From: Isoetes taiwanensis | Lineage: Eukaryota; Streptophyta; Lycopodiopsida; Isoetales; Isoetaceae | Length of the DNA stretch: 64,000 nucleotides | Reading direction: 5' to 3' | NCBI GenBank assembly: GCA_021234155.1 | Contig: JAJEKV010000647.1 | Coordinates: 62,001 to 126,000, forward strand | Shown here: positions 23,520-33,361 of the stretch, one piece after another | Layout of the letters: each line of letters starts with the position of its first letter | Numbering within the stretch: position 1 is the first letter of the stretch | The notes under the pieces: model-generated | Databases searched by the model: none | Seen by the model: the letters and a program-made list of their open reading frames with translations, nothing else | Told to the model about the DNA's origin: nothing | Program-made: the position numbers and the translations under genes

Positions 23520-25650
23520 AAAATAAGCTACCTGCCGGTTAGCCAGTTTCCACTCTGGCGGCCCAATGGCGACCGCCAGTTTATGGGCAACGACAGGTTT
23601 GGAGCAGTTTTTGGCATATCTTAGGCATATTCTAGCATATACTTAGAATATGCTAGAAACCCACATGAGCAAGGGTTTGCCCCCTAGGGGCAACCCAAAA
23701 AGAGAGAGAGACAAAATAAAACATCAAAAACAACTGATAAACATTGGTAGATATAGGAAATTTGTGTATATACTAGAGGCTATACAAAAAAATTGATCCT
23801 TGCAGCATCACTAATGTAATAGATTGGGTATGCAAGCAGCTTTATACGATATACTCCTAGTCCTAATGAAATAAAATGGATTTTGACAATCTCATTAGAT
23901 CTCAAGCTGTGTACAATTTTTGAATAAAAGAAAGCCTTTGGTAGTGCCGTATTTTCTCAAAAGATTGTACATGCAGTTGTTTAAACCTTTACAATGATGA
24001 ATGCATTTTAAAGGCTCAAAGCTTTAATTGCAATATATCTTATGACAAAGCAAAAAGGATTCCCTAGGATGAATGTATTTTAACGGCTCAAAGCTTCAAT
24101 TGCAATATCTCTTATGATAAAGCAAAAAGGGTTCTCTGAAATCCAAACCGAACGTATTTTTTTCTTAGAATGTGGAAATATTGAAGACTATGCAAAGATC
24201 CCCTCGAGGCACACCAGAGGGCAACCCTTTGTATGCAACACCTTGTTAAATTTGACATTTACACTTGCAACTATAAGGAGATGTTTGCATTAGCATGGTG
24301 GACTCTAGCAAAATTGAATTTGGATAAAAGAACATGCATCAGTCTGGGTTAGAAACAGGGTCACGGGAGCCTTGGTTGACAAATCAGAATGATGGGTAAA
24401 GGAGCATTAGCATAATGAGAAAAAGATGTTGGCCATTTTTCGTCATTGGTGATGGCCAGATCCAAAGGTATTGATTGCAGCTCATAAGAATCAATTGAAC
24501 CTGAAATGCAAGGTAAATGTGATAGACAACACAGAATGAAGGGTAAATGTGGCAACAAAAGTTAACAACAAATGTTTAAGAAGGGGATAGACACCCCTGC
24601 GAGCCCCTCGCCCATTTATCTGCTGTAAGGGGCAAGCAGGGGCGTTTATCCCCTTTAACTGACAGGCCATAAACAGAGCTCCATAGCAAGCTTCTCACGA
24701 CCCAGAGCAAGGTTTATCAGCTGGTTCGAATGCCCAGAGCAAGACTATCGCGATCCAGAGTAAGGTTATCATGACCACATCAAGATTATCATGACCGGAG
24801 CTACCACCAGAGCTGAACATATATCACCAAGCGAAAGGGGAAGCTGATTCTGGGTGGGCACTGAAGGTTCCGGCATATCACGAATCTGTGATGGACGTTC
24901 AGGATTGTGCGCTGCCGGTTAAAAGAACAATCCATGCCACATTTGGCATTGCAAGCTCGAGACAGGGCACATATTTTGTGATAGGGCATCAAGAGCATCT
25001 GTGGCATCCGTTTGCAAACAAAACTGAAGTGGTAGCTCATGTTTGAGTATTGGAAGTATAGGTAGATTGCATGCCCCAAATATGGAAAAAAGGGAGGCGA
25101 TAAAATAGTGCTACAAAAATGGGAAGGAAAAAGAGAGCAATTTTAGGGCAAGATAAAGTATTAGCAAGAGGCAACATCGTGCCGTTGAGGTTTCGAAAAC
25201 AGAAGGAAATTACAACCGTCACTGCCTCGGTGCCATGGAAGCCCAAACGGTTAGCTTTTCCCCCCTTCTCACCACGCCATAACCAAAATACCTTAAGCTT
25301 AAAACAGACTATGAATATGGATGCCCTTTGCCTCAGTCTTTTGCCGCCCATTATTTCTTGCCTTGCCCTTTCTCAGCTCCCCTTTTCCCTCTCCTGATTC
25401 GTGTAGTATATATCCATATTCATGTCAGATCTTCTTCTCAGAGCCGGACATGGATAATCCGGCCCGGATTCATGCCCAGTTTTGTGGGTAGTTGATTTTG
25501 CCTTGACAGATTCATATCCGGTTTCTTGGGTTGTTGATTTCCTGGAAATTTAGAACCTATGGGATTGAATACAGGGCTGAAGATTATGCATGCAAGCTCT
25601 TGTTTGGTCTGTTGAATTGGAAAATGTAACGCCAATCAAGAATTTGGTGT
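23520..25650. other. Intergenic, with a 72 bp tandem duplication
   Basis: No gene recognised. GATGAATGCATTTTAAAGGC and the following ~52 bases occur at 23996-24067 and again, slightly diverged, at 24068-24139. At 24700-24790 a shorter motif, CCAGAGCAAG...TATC, is repeated loosely. Confidence 0.5.
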
Positions 25651-25659
25651 GATTGGCGT

Positions 25660-28075
25660 ATGCATCTGAATCGGATGGATACAATAAACAGTCAAGAGCA
25701 TAAGGATGCAATAACAAATTCGGGCGAATGGGAGGCGCTTTACAAGCCTCTGCCTATTCTGTTTTTCGGGCTTTTAAGTGTGTGGCTAATTCTAGTTGTG
25801 ATATGGATGTTGAATACTTGGAAAAAACGCCAGAGGCAGGTATGTAGCAGATCAATTCCGTTTATGCATATCAGAGCAACATGAATTCTTCATGCAAATT
25901 TCTATTCTGTTTCTGACACAGACGAGCAATCTGCAATGGGTACTGACCACTGTCCCTGTACTCAAAGTATTGGTGCTTGCCCTTTCCTTTGCATTTTGGT
26001 AAGAAAAACCAAAAGAAAATCCCAAAAGCCAGAGGCATGGATTAGAAGATGTGTGTAATTATTGCAATGGATTTGTGCAGGTATTCTTGCTTGAATCTAA
26101 GCACATGTTCCTTCTGGGTAGCGTTTGGAGTTTTTGTGACAAGGATATTTTTTGAAACAGCTTGTTTCGTCTGTTTTCTGTTGCTATCACATGGCTACTG
26201 CATCTTGCATGAGCAACTTTCTGTAAATGAACGCCGGAGTATAGCAGGGCTAGCATCCCTTTTGTATCTAGCTCTTACTGGATACAAGGCTGCTGTGCCA
26301 CAGTTTGGGGTACTTATTTCTTCCATATGTTTATATTTTCACAATTCACTCAACACTTTTAGTGCTACTTCGTACTGAACCTTGATAAAATTCTATATCA
26401 GAACATCTTCATTCTTTGAAATTTTGCTCTTATACCCTGTTTTTTTCTTTTATCTATCATGCAGATCCTGGTGCTGCTAGTTTATGGCTGTCTTCTTTAC
26501 ATGATCTTTTTCCATGTCTCGCGGAATCTGACATTGCTAAAAGAGCAGCTTCAGCTGATCCAGGATGAAGGGATGCATGTTATGCATTCTGCTATCTTCA
26601 CAAAGTATACCATGTTCAAGTATGATCTCCTTCAACAGTTCAGTTTCCATTTTCTTTTGCTCTGTTTTGATGTTGGTTTGTGACACTGCAGAAAATTCCA
26701 GGCAGTAATGCTGCTGATGGTGATGGCAGAAATCCTGGTAAGAAGGAAGCTAATGGCAATCATATTGGATGTATTTCTTTTTCTTAGCATTGACATTTTA
26801 AAATAAGCATGCCATACTCCAGCTTTCTTATGACTATGCCATTGTTTCCAAAAGGTCATTGTTCTTGTAGTGAACGCAAACTACTAACAATAGTATATTT
26901 TGTTAATACGTCGACCCAAAGTCTTTTTCGATCTATTCATTAGTGGGGTCTATTGGATGATCAGCATATTTGGTTAATACGTCGGCCCGAATGCTTTTTT
27001 CGATCTATTCATCTGATTTGGGTGCTCAATCAACAGATGCATGTGGATGCTAGTGGTGTCACGAATGAATATTGGGTCCGTCTCCTTATTAGAGAAGGTC
27101 TAGAGATAGCCATCTTCTTCTACATTGGGTGAGTATTACTTCTCCTATTTACAACCCTATTGGGTCCCCCTCCCCAGTTCATCACTTCATCAACAACATT
27201 GTCATGTTGTAAAATGTTTTGATCCAACTTTAACCCTAATGTATCATCTTCATGACAGGTGGACATTTAGAGCTAGGGAAACGACTCCATTTTTCACGGT
27301 GATTCCAACCCTATGTTCTGATTATAAGATGCTCCTTCCACCCATCTATAGTATTGTAAGTGGATACTTTCTAGCTTGGTTATGTGCCAATTCTAGGCCA
27401 ACTAAATTGCTTGTAACTCCAGGAAGTCAATGACAAGGATTTCAAGTCGCTAGGCTATAAACAGTGGCACATTGGTGTGGTAAGCATGCATTCTAATCCA
27501 AACTATGTTGTGCCCATGTTTCATCTATCACCATGTATCATTTATTGGGCATCTCCTTGGGCAACACCTTGTTATGAGTAGATAGGTCTTTGTTATGAAA
27601 CCTATATCTTAACTAATTATATTTCTTTTTGTCCTAGACATAACTATTAATATTGCGTTTGAACTACATTGCTTGTAGATTGGTCTTGTTATGACTTAGT
27701 CTATGGCCTTAACTAGATATACTTCCTTTGTCTAGATCTAACTACTAATATCATGTTCTGCAGCCTACTTCACTTGGTAAAAGAAGATGTAACGAAAGGC
27801 CAATGTTGGTCATTGTTCAAAATCCGAGTGAGTCAAATTGCCAAGATGATAATTCATCTCACGAAGCCAATCACAACCCTCATGATACTCAAATTCAATT
27901 TAAAAGTAATGGGTTGCATTATGTTCCTACATATAGTAATCATGCCTATAATTATGATGTGGAGAGAGAAAGCAAGCTTTCCTCCATATTGGCATGCATA
28001 CAAGCCATATCCAACCCCAACTCAGAAGAGGTGGTCGTTGACATGAGATTTAGAGATTGTTCTGTTAGTGCATAG
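25660..28075 (+). CDS. Seven-helix membrane protein, nine exons, intact
   Basis: Exons by eye: 25660-25839, 25922-25998, 26081-26309, 26465-26619, 26692-26737, 27037-27128, 27259-27355, 27423-27479, 27764-28075. All borders are GT-AG and all phases match, giving 414 residues with no stop or shift. About seven hydrophobic segments are seen (for example LPILFFGLLSVWLILVVIWM, GILVLLVYGCLLYMIFF and LEIAIFFYIGWTF). Polar conserved-looking loops include GLASLLYLALTGYK, IFTKYTMFKKFQAV and RARETTPFFTVIPTL. The C-terminal ~100 residues are hydrophilic and probably cytosolic. It resembles plant GPCR-like or IRP-like seven-helix proteins of unknown role, but I cannot name the family. Start: first ATG of exon 1; ATG 25675 is an alternative. 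The last codons also occur at 32423, see repeats. Confidence 0.8.
26895..27012 (+). repeat. Duplicated ~46 bp motif inside an intron
   Basis: GTTAATACGTCG, then CCC, and CTTTTTCGATCTATTCAT occur at 26895-26940 and 26966-27012. Both lie in the intron before the exon at 27037 of the membrane-protein gene. Confidence 0.8.
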
Positions 28076-28239
28076 CCACTTTGTAAATTTTCAATAAAAG
28101 GTAAATACGTCTCAAACTCTCAATCTTGATCGATAAATTTTGTTCTCAATATTAAGAATGCATTTGTTTACACTTGCATTTATAAAATGATGCATACAAG
28201 CAAAGGCATTCTTGCCATGGAAATAGGGTGATGCATGCA

Positions 28240-29245
28240 CAAGAAGGCATGCAAATGGCCTTTGTTGAATTGCCTTCGTTGCGATGTGGAAATCAATTAG
28301 GAGACGGCCTTCTATGTAATGTGGAAACATTACATAGAAGACATTAGGCATGTAAATGGCCTTCCCTCTAATGTGGAAATTGGCGAGGAGACATTTTACT
28401 GCTTGAAATGGAGGGTAGTCCTTTTGGGTTTATATATGACTCCATCTCTTCACAAACATAAATATATGGAGGCCTGACGTTTTTGTAGCAAGGAGAGTCG
28501 GGACGCACAGACCGGATCGGCCATGCCATCTTCTAGTTCATTTCTCTCCGACACATGACATGTTATATGTCCTGAAATATGACAGGCATCTCGGGGGTAC
28601 ACACTTCTCCATATAGGAAGATCTATCCCTAATGGTGTTGAACAAGCGGCGGGAGGAGCTATGCAAGGTGGGGGAGGCAAGACTTCAGAAAAAGTGGGCA
28701 ATATACCGGGGAGGCTCAGCTCTTATTTGTGACAAGAACCCCTGGTGGGTTATCTTTACCGCCTCCAACATTATTAGCATTATTTCACTCTTGTTTAGTT
28801 TGTTTTTCTATTTTATTTGATGATGGGGCCTAATCCCCAAGTTTCAGTCGGGCTTCTGCCCCTTGCATATACTGGTCCCATAAACCGAGTGGGTTCCCAT
28901 GGACGTTAAAAGACTCTTATCTTATCTTTATTGAAATGGAGGGTAGAAACCTTCTGGGTGCAAGTAAATCTCTAGACATTAGGCATGTAAATGGCCTTCC
29001 TTGTAATGTGGAAATCAATTAGGAGATATTCTGCTGCTCAAACTGCATGGTAGAAACCTTATGAATGCAGGTAAATATCTAGAATGGAGATAGATTGTTG
29101 AAACGTCAAGAACAGAGGTAAATCGCCCAAGGCATGTAAATGGCCCTTCCTATGATGTGGAAACCGGTTAGAAGACATTCTACTGCTCAAAATACAGGGT
29201 AGAAACCTTCTGAATGCATGTAAATCTCTAGAACGTGGAAGCATC
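28240..29245 (+). repeat. Degenerate minisatellite, ~100 bp motif
   Basis: The motif GGCATGTAAATGGCCTTCC, then TAATGTGGAAAT, then a GAGACATT...CTGCTCAAA block and GGGTAGAAACCTTCTGAATG recurs at about 28250, 28347, 28983 and 29130, with the later blocks between. Copies are imperfect. Near 28305-28340 a hairpin (CTTCTATGTAATG and its inverse) occurs. Confidence 0.65.
28418..28930 (+). mobile_element. 5'-truncated LINE end, with possible target-site duplication
   Basis: A segment with a short C-terminal frame and a LINE-like 3' end (GGGGCCTAATCCCC, CGGGCTTCTGCCCC, TCTTATCTTATCTTTA) sits between two copies of TTGAAATGGAGGGTAG (28402-28417 and 28931-28946). That fits a 16 bp target-site duplication. 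Because the flank is itself a tandem repeat, the repeat could also be pre-existing. Confidence 0.5.
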
Positions 29246-29410
29246 AAGAACAGAGGTAAATCACCTAAATGTCGACAATGCAACGACATTCTTTTTGTTG
29301 AACTTCATGGTTTTGGAATAGTACCATGTGGCATAGTGTTTTTGGTCGATGGGGGGGCAAAATGGCGTCTAACCATTTTTACATTAAAGAATGTCTTTAT
29401 TTATACAAGA

Positions 29411-31465
29411 AATTTATCGCGGCGGCCAAGGCCGCCGCGAACATTTCTCTTTACCAACTTGATGTTATTTCAAGATGACATATTTCTACTAAATAACCTA
29501 TTCATTAGTCAGGGTAAATGCCAGTCTAAAAGTTAATAGTCGACAACATTTAAACACAAAAATCAGTTTCTTTAAATGGGATGGTGAATTGGGCTTTTAA
29601 GAATTCTAGGAACTATGACCCTCAAATTGAATATTGTCTACTTCGGGAACTTGATGGGAAACGTTAGTATTCCAATGGAACAAACAAATATCAAAAAGAT
29701 ACAATCATGGTCTACCTAGTATCATCCTTCTCAAGTCAAATCATGGGCAGAAGATAGAAAGCACAAATGACTAGGTCATAAATGCTTGGCAAACACTCGT
29801 CATAAATGATGTGAATGCTTGGACTATCGTTACTAGTTCAACACCTTCTTGTGCAACTCTAATGTTCCTATTTCACAAATCATAGCAATACCCAAGGCTT
29901 TTGACAAACATGCAGCTACATGACATATTCAAGAAGGGAAGGGGGGGTTATAGAATGATTGGAATTGCTGACATAACATGTGATATTGGTGGCTCTATTG
30001 AATGCGTAAATACGACTTCGTCATTGGAGACACCATTTTATAGGTGATCTTATGGACTTCCTTTCGTTGTTATTAACCTAACAAACTATATGGTGCATTG
30101 AAACATATAAGTGGCTATTTTACCTCTTATGTTAGTTTTGGGCAGGTACGATCCAATTTCTGGTTCTTATCAGAGAGACCTTGAAGGGGAAGTTATTTTG
30201 ATTATGTCAATTGATTTACTTCCCACCGAATTTCCCAAAGAGGTTTTGCAACAGTATGTGTATTTCCATGCAAAATGTGTGTGTGTCTCAGGCCACAAAA
30301 CACTTTGGAGATGTATTATATTCATTTGTGACGTCCATGGCCCATGCGCACCATCCAGACGACTGCCTTCTACCTCTTACGGGCATGCATCGCAAACAAT
30401 GGGCGCTTAACTACAAAAAAATATTTGCAAAAGATTCTGCTAGAACTGGTCTAATACAATGACCAGATTGATGTTGCTGATCAGTTGTCAAATCCTTTTA
30501 TCCTTTTGACGAATCTGGTAGTTGATTCAAGCCGTTCCTTATTTACCCATGTCATGGAATTTCGGCCTTGAAATTGCATATCATTCTTATTTAACAATAG
30601 TATGAGCTGAATACTTCTCTGCATCTTTATCCTAGGCATTTCGACCACGGCCTTTATTCCAGGCATTTCAACCCTGTGTTCCTCCATCAGACCCCCTGTG
30701 TTCCTCCATCAGACTGATAATACAACCCAGAATGTTGATGCATAAGATTATATGGATCGTTGTTGGTCTATCCATATATTCGATTTGCCAAGTACTCATT
30801 TCCGGCCATATTTGCCCACCCAAATACTGGATTTGCCCATAATGCTTTAGGCATTAGCTTTGGCATATCAACAAGGCTTCTTCCTGTAACTAACTAAGGT
30901 CACTGTCTGAAGCTATGATCAAAAGAACATTGAGGTTCCATACCTCTAAAGGCTGAAATACGCTCTGAAAACAAATCCGCCGTCGAATGTGTGCTTAAGC
31001 CCAAAAATATTTTGAAATAGGGTTTGAACTTGGTGATTCCATCCATGAATGATTCAGAAATATGCAAAAAAATCTTGAAAAGGGCAAAGAATCCGACAGT
31101 TCTTAAGAGCTGCCGAACTGCACAAATTGCTTTTGTGAACTGTTTTTGTGGACCACGAATTAAGCTATGCACGAAATCCTGTTTTTGTGGCGTAAAATGG
31201 CCTTTGCTTTCTATCAGTTCTCCACAAACTGCCGATTTTCAAAGGCTGCAAGGCGAAATCAATGGCGAAATCGGAATCAAAGGCTGTAACGAAAGCAATG
31301 GCGAAATCGGAATCAGAAGGGGCGGCTATGGCGCAGGTCTTCGTTTGCTTTGCTGGGCGCATGCAATTTTTACATCTTTTTTTTTTCCCCTATTTTTTGC
31401 CCCCCGAAACACAGAATATGCCAAAGCATCTTGCCAATAAGAATTATATGAGTTAGATACTACAT
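29411..31465. other. ~2 kb stretch unique to unit 1; no gene recognised
   Basis: It lies between parts A and B of tandem unit 1 and has no counterpart in unit 2, so it may be an insertion. It starts with ACAAGAAATTTATCGCGGCG and a GC-rich palindrome. Open frames at 30111-30410 and 31024-31440 have no known domain; the second contains a short internal duplication around GGCGAAATCGGAATCA. Confidence 0.4.
29418..29439. repeat. Perfect GC palindrome, 10 bp arms
   Basis: CGCGGCGGCC, AA, GGCCGCCGCG. The left arm with its flank ACAAGAAATTTATCGCGGCG also occurs at about 62021, where the right arm is absent. Confidence 0.85.
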
Positions 31466-31469
31466 ATGG

Positions 31470-32230
31470 AAGTGTGAGTTGTATAGAGGATGTGTGTGTT
31501 GGGTGAGGGGCTAGGAGATATAGAGTCTACTAGCAGATGAGGTTTGTTTAAAATATAGAATGTGTACTAGAGGGAGAGTGTACTGAGATTGCCATGAAAT
31601 ATTTTGTATAAAATAAAAAATATTATGTCTGTGAGTCCATAGAGTCTAGAAGGTCTTCTTTAAATGTTGAAGAGACTCACACGACATGGTTCGTTCACAC
31701 ATTTCTGCCATCCACTTTGCTAAAGATATTTAAAACTTCTAGTAATAGTCTCTTGCGGTACGTGAAAGGTAGTTCCCAATCACATTTTTGGAAGTTCAAA
31801 AGAATCAACCATTAAGTGGGCACCAATGCCAAATATGCATCTTAGCATTTCATACGCAGAGGGCACCACAATATGTGCTTCATCCTCTACATCCTTCATC
31901 TTCTTCACACAGAGGGCACCACAATATGTGCTTCATCCTCTACATCCTTCATCTTCTTCACACCATATAACCTGCATGTTCTTTATCGTGTGACCCATCT
32001 ATGTACCTCCACTTTAAAGTGGTAGAAACTTAGTTGCAATCAACAAATAACGTGTCTAAAGCTTTATAATTAGCAGGCTTGCCTAACTCCCCATACAACA
32101 ATTCCACTAATTCTAGCGTGTCCACGTGTCTGCTACATCATTAAAAAACTGATATGGCCTAGCTTACACCCTTGGATCCCTTATTTTCTAATCCAAGGGT
32201 TAAGGAAATTAAAAAGATCTCTCCAACTTT
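31470..32230 (+). repeat. Tandem block, unit 1, part B
   Basis: Shares GAGATATAGAGTCTACTAGC, AGATGAGGTTTGTTT and GTACTGAGATTG..ATGAAATATTTT with 35960-36075. Its later part (GGCTTGCC.., GTGTCCACGTG, TTTTCTAATC) matches 36115-36240. Confidence 0.65.
31858..31963 (+). repeat. 53 bp perfect tandem duplication
   Basis: AGAGGGCACCACAATATGTG and the following 33 bases occur twice head to tail (31858-31910 and 31911-31963). Confidence 0.9.
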
Positions 32231-32422
32231 TCCGCTACGCTCTTTTCTCTTGCTTTCAATTTTCTTTCCCTACATCACCAAGGGCTTGGCTTCATGGATT
32301 TTTTTCTCAGCTATAAACAATGTTTTTCTTAAGGAATTCGTTCTGCCGAAACTTCTCCCTTTAATCTTCTGCACTAGGTTTAAGGCAGAATTTAACGGAC
32401 GTGCTTGTGCTAGTGGCAGAGG

Positions 32423-32760
32423 TTGACATGAGATTTAGAGATTATTATGTTAATGCATAGCCACTTTGTAAATTTTTAATAAAAGGTAAATGCGTCTTAT
32501 CACAAACTCTTAATCTTGATCAATAAATTTTGTTCGCAATATTAAGAATGCATTTATTTTCTTTAAGAATAGAATAGAATAAAACACTCGTATTTATAGA
32601 ATCATGGATACAACAAAGGCATTCTTGCCATGAAAACAGGGTGGCGTATGCACAAAAGGCATTTAAGCGACCTTCATTGTAATGTAAATGGCCTTCGTTG
32701 TGATGTGGAAATCAGTTAGGAAATATTAGGCATGTAAATGGCCTTCCATGTAATGTGGAA
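32423..32760 (+). repeat. Tandem block, unit 2, part A left half
   Basis: Repeats the end of the membrane-protein gene with a few changes (GTTGACATGAGATTTAGAGA, GCATAGCCACTTTGTAAAT, AATATTAAGAATGCATTT, AAAGGCATTCTTGCCATG). It stops at TAATGTGGAA, where the recombinase element begins. Confidence 0.75.
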
Positions 32761-32890
32761 ATTGTATAGGGGAAAGGAACTAGGGGCCCAAATTTCGGTC
32801 CAGCCGGTGGGGCCCCGCGACTGGCGGTAGCTGGGAGCGGGTCACCGGCTGGACCGGAATTCAGAACCCTGTTCCTTTCCCCTACAATAT
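32761..32890. repeat. Foldback (hairpin) repeat at left edge of the recombinase element
   Basis: Left arm 32761-32809 and right arm 32843-32890 are inverted copies: GGGGAAAGGAAC with TTTCGGTCCAGCCGGTG pairs with CACCGGCTGGACCGGAA and GTTCCTTTCCCC. The loop is ~33 bp and GC-rich. It is either a small foldback transposon or a terminal structure of the element. Confidence 0.85.
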
Positions 32891-33361
32891 AGAAATAGGG
32901 GAGCATATTTTTGCGCCCCTTTTTTCCCCTGCTGCATGGCGTGTTCTTGGCACCTAGGGAGGCCGCCCCGAGATCGTAGAAGGTTTCCTGTTCGAAATGT
33001 CAAGGCGCTGGCTCGGCAGAAATCTTCTCAAGGCATTTCTATCTTGATTTTTGCCTTCTTGGAGTTTTTTGTGCCTTCTTGGAGTTTTGGAGCTGATTTT
33101 TCTTGCTTAGCTTTATCAGCGTGTGATTTGGATGGAGCTGCAGTGTTAGGATCGAATGGGAAAGGTTTCAATTGTCTTTATACTATTGTAAGGTTTATTA
33201 TGTGTATTTCCTTAAGTTTTCTTGGCTTTGCAGGTCTAAACCAAGATTCCGGCATCAATCTTTCGAGTTTTGCTTCTGATTTAGTTCCTAAAGTTACAGT
33301 TAATGTTAAGATTCTGATTTTGTTATTTAAGCTTTCTTTTTATACGATTTTGCTGGTACAG

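Larger units (their letters stand above)
28037..29410 (+). repeat. Tandem block, unit 1, part A (includes the tail of the membrane-protein gene)
   Basis: It begins GTTGACATGAGATTTAGAGA in the final codons of the membrane-protein gene, runs through TGCATAGCCACTTTGTAAAT (its stop and 3' UTR) and ends CCTTTATTTAT-like at ~29405. The same sequence recurs at 32423-32760 and 35738-35920. In unit 1 it also contains ~105 bp tandem motifs and an inserted LINE end. Confidence 0.7.
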
